Assembly (NCBI GenBank): GCA_004297495.1
Contig: SCTL01000607.1
Location: 1 to 5,499, forward strand
Origin: Verrucomicrobiota bacterium
GTDB lineage: Bacteria; Verrucomicrobiota; Verrucomicrobiia; Limisphaerales; JADLHS01
DNA: 5,499 nt
Direction: 5' to 3'
Below are positions 4,492 to 5,499 of this stretch, piece after piece; the stretch's first letter is position 1, and each line of letters starts with the position of its first letter. A program made the translations under genes and the position numbers. A model generated the notes under the pieces. It saw only the letters and a program-made list of their open reading frames with translations, made no database searches and had not been told where the DNA came from.

Positions 4492-5499
4492 GTGAATCCC
4501 ACACCTCACCAAGAAAGCCTCATCGAGCGCCTCATCGAGTGGAGTGCGCGGAACAAGTTCATGGTGTTCATGCTCGTCGGTGCGCTGTTTGTCGGCGGCA
4601 TTTATTGCCTGAAGCGCACACCGCTCGACGCGATTCCCGATCTCTCGGACGTGCAGGTCATCGTCTTCACGCAATGGGAAGGCCGCAGCCCGAATCTCGT
4701 CGAGGATCAGATCACGTATCCCATCGTCACCAAACTCGTCAGCGCGCCGAAGGTTCGCGTCGCGCGCGGTTACTCGTTCTTCGGCTACTCGTTCGTCTAT
4801 GCGATCTTCGAGGACGGCACGGATGTTTATTGGGCGCGGTCGCGCGTGCTCGAATATTTGCAGGGCTTGAGCGGTTCGCTCCCGCAAGGCGTCACTCCTA
4901 CGCTCGGGCCGGATGCCTCGGGCGTCGGCTGGGGTTTTCAATACGCACTCGTGGACAAGAGCGGCAAAAATGATCTCGCCCAACTGCGCGCGTTTCAGGA
5001 CTGGCATCTGCGTTACTGGCTGCAAAGCATCGAAGGCGTCGCCGAGGTCGCGACGTTCGGCGGCTTTGAGAAACAATATCAAGTCGAACTCGATCCCGAC
5101 CGGTTGCTCGCCTACAACGTGCCGCTCACGCGGGTTGTCTCGGCGATTCGCAGTGCGAACAACGACGTCGGCGGACGCGAACTCGAACGTTTCGGCACGA
5201 CGTATCTCGTCCGTGGCAAAGGCTACATTCAATCGCTCGACGATTTGCGGCTTGTCGTTGTTGGCTCGGATTCAAAAGGAACTCCCGTCTTGCTGAAAGA
5301 TGTCGCGCGCAATGTCACCGTCGGCCCGGAGATGCGGCGCGGCGCGGGAGATTTGAACGGCGAGGGAGAAACTGTCGGCGGCATTGTCGTGGTTCGCTAC
5401 GGCCAAAATGTTTTGCAGGTCATTGACCGGATCAAGGCCAAGCTCGCCGAGATCAAACCGTCTCTGCCCGACGGCGTGGAAATCGTCACGACTTACGAC
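4492..5499 (+). CDS. cusA: Heavy-metal RND efflux pump, CusA-like, partial (C-terminus beyond right edge)
   Basis: 336 residues are visible, about a third of a typical 1,040-residue CusA. This is the proton-driven inner-membrane subunit. It starts at GTG with a cytoplasmic helix (LIERLIEWSARNKF, 10-23), then membrane helix 1 (about 23-40) and the periplasmic porter region. Diagnostic family motifs are TPLDAIPDLSDVQVIVFT (43-60), GRSPNLVEDQITYP (about 64-77), RGYSFFGYSFVYAIFEDGTD (92-111), YWARSRVLEYL (113-123), GPDASGVGW (138-146) and GPEMRRGAGDLNGEGE (281-296). They match remembered E. coli CusA almost position by position, which favours Cu(I)/Ag(I) export over the CzcA Zn/Co/Cd branch. The methionine triad of the periplasmic binding site and the proton-relay residues of TM4 fall beyond the window, so substrate is not proven. 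The frame is intact to the last base. Third gene of the tight CBA cluster. Confidence 0.96.
   Translation, partial: MNPTPHQESLIERLIEWSARNKFMVFMLVGALFVGGIYCLKRTPLDAIPDLSDVQVIVFTQWEGRSPNLVEDQITYPIVTKLVSAPKVRVARGYSFFGYSFVYAIFEDGTDVYWARSRVLEYLQGLSGSLPQGVTPTLGPDASGVGWGFQYALVDKSGKNDLAQLRAFQDWHLRYWLQSIEGVAEVATFGGFEKQYQVELDPDRLLAYNVPLTRVVSAIRSANNDVGGRELERFGTTYLVRGKGYIQSLDDLRLVVVGSDSKGTPVLLKDVARNVTVGPEMRRGAGDLNGEGETVGGIVVVRYGQNVLQVIDRIKAKLAEIKPSLPDGVEIVTTYD

Noticed and set aside
4539..4973. Plus-strand open frame of 144 codons in another frame inside the pump gene
   Set aside because: It is a frame-shifted shadow of CusA. The pump reading frame from 4492 is intact, so there is no frameshift to explain.
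4444..5232. Minus-strand open frame of 262 codons over the pump gene
   Set aside because: The plus strand here encodes a near-continuous match to CusA; the antisense frame is Asp/Arg/Glu-rich and is explained by codon bias.

Overview
The window holds the start of a CusCBA-type heavy-metal efflux operon (RND pump, periplasmic adaptor, outer-membrane channel). It is preceded on the same strand by three small exported cysteine-rich proteins. A divergent membrane-anchored, anti-sigma-like gene is cut off at the left edge. The DNA is GC-rich and every gene uses GC-rich codons without an obvious compositional break. From remembered family resemblance only, the small proteins and the anti-sigma-like protein point to a Gram-negative of the Verrucomicrobiota (Pedosphaera/Limisphaerales type). 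Signal peptides, a lipoprotein adaptor and a TolC-family channel independently show a two-membrane cell.

Layout. Bases 1-318 (minus strand) encode the N-terminal 106 residues of a single-pass membrane protein. Bases 319-590 are a divergent intergenic region with a 10-bp inverted repeat. Bases 591-1022 encode an exported protein with three CxxC pairs and a CC pair. It is followed by a 12-bp hairpin (1044-1071) and a candidate promoter (1087-1117). Bases 1143-1427 encode an exported TRASH/YHS-like protein with a CCxxC motif. A perfect 11-bp hairpin (1444-1469) lies between it and a third exported protein (1484-1822, GTG start) with a dense six-cysteine cluster. An 89-base leader with a dyad precedes the channel gene (1912-3225). 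That gene overlaps the adaptor gene (3222-4484) by 4 bases, and the adaptor gene is 7 bases from the pump gene (4492 to the window end, 336 residues seen, incomplete).

How they fit together. The RND pump takes metal ion from the periplasm or the inner-membrane outer leaflet, and the adaptor links it to the outer-membrane channel. The adaptor carries an N-terminal heavy-metal-binding domain (CPMHP...CPICNM) just after its lipid anchor. The pump segment matches CusA closely along its whole visible length, so Cu(I)/Ag(I) is the likeliest substrate, but the substrate-binding methionines lie beyond the window. The three small cysteine-rich proteins look like periplasmic metal binders that could buffer or deliver metal to the pump; this is inferred from position and cysteines only. 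The divergent anti-sigma-like gene suggests control through an ECF-type pathway, though no sigma factor gene is visible here.
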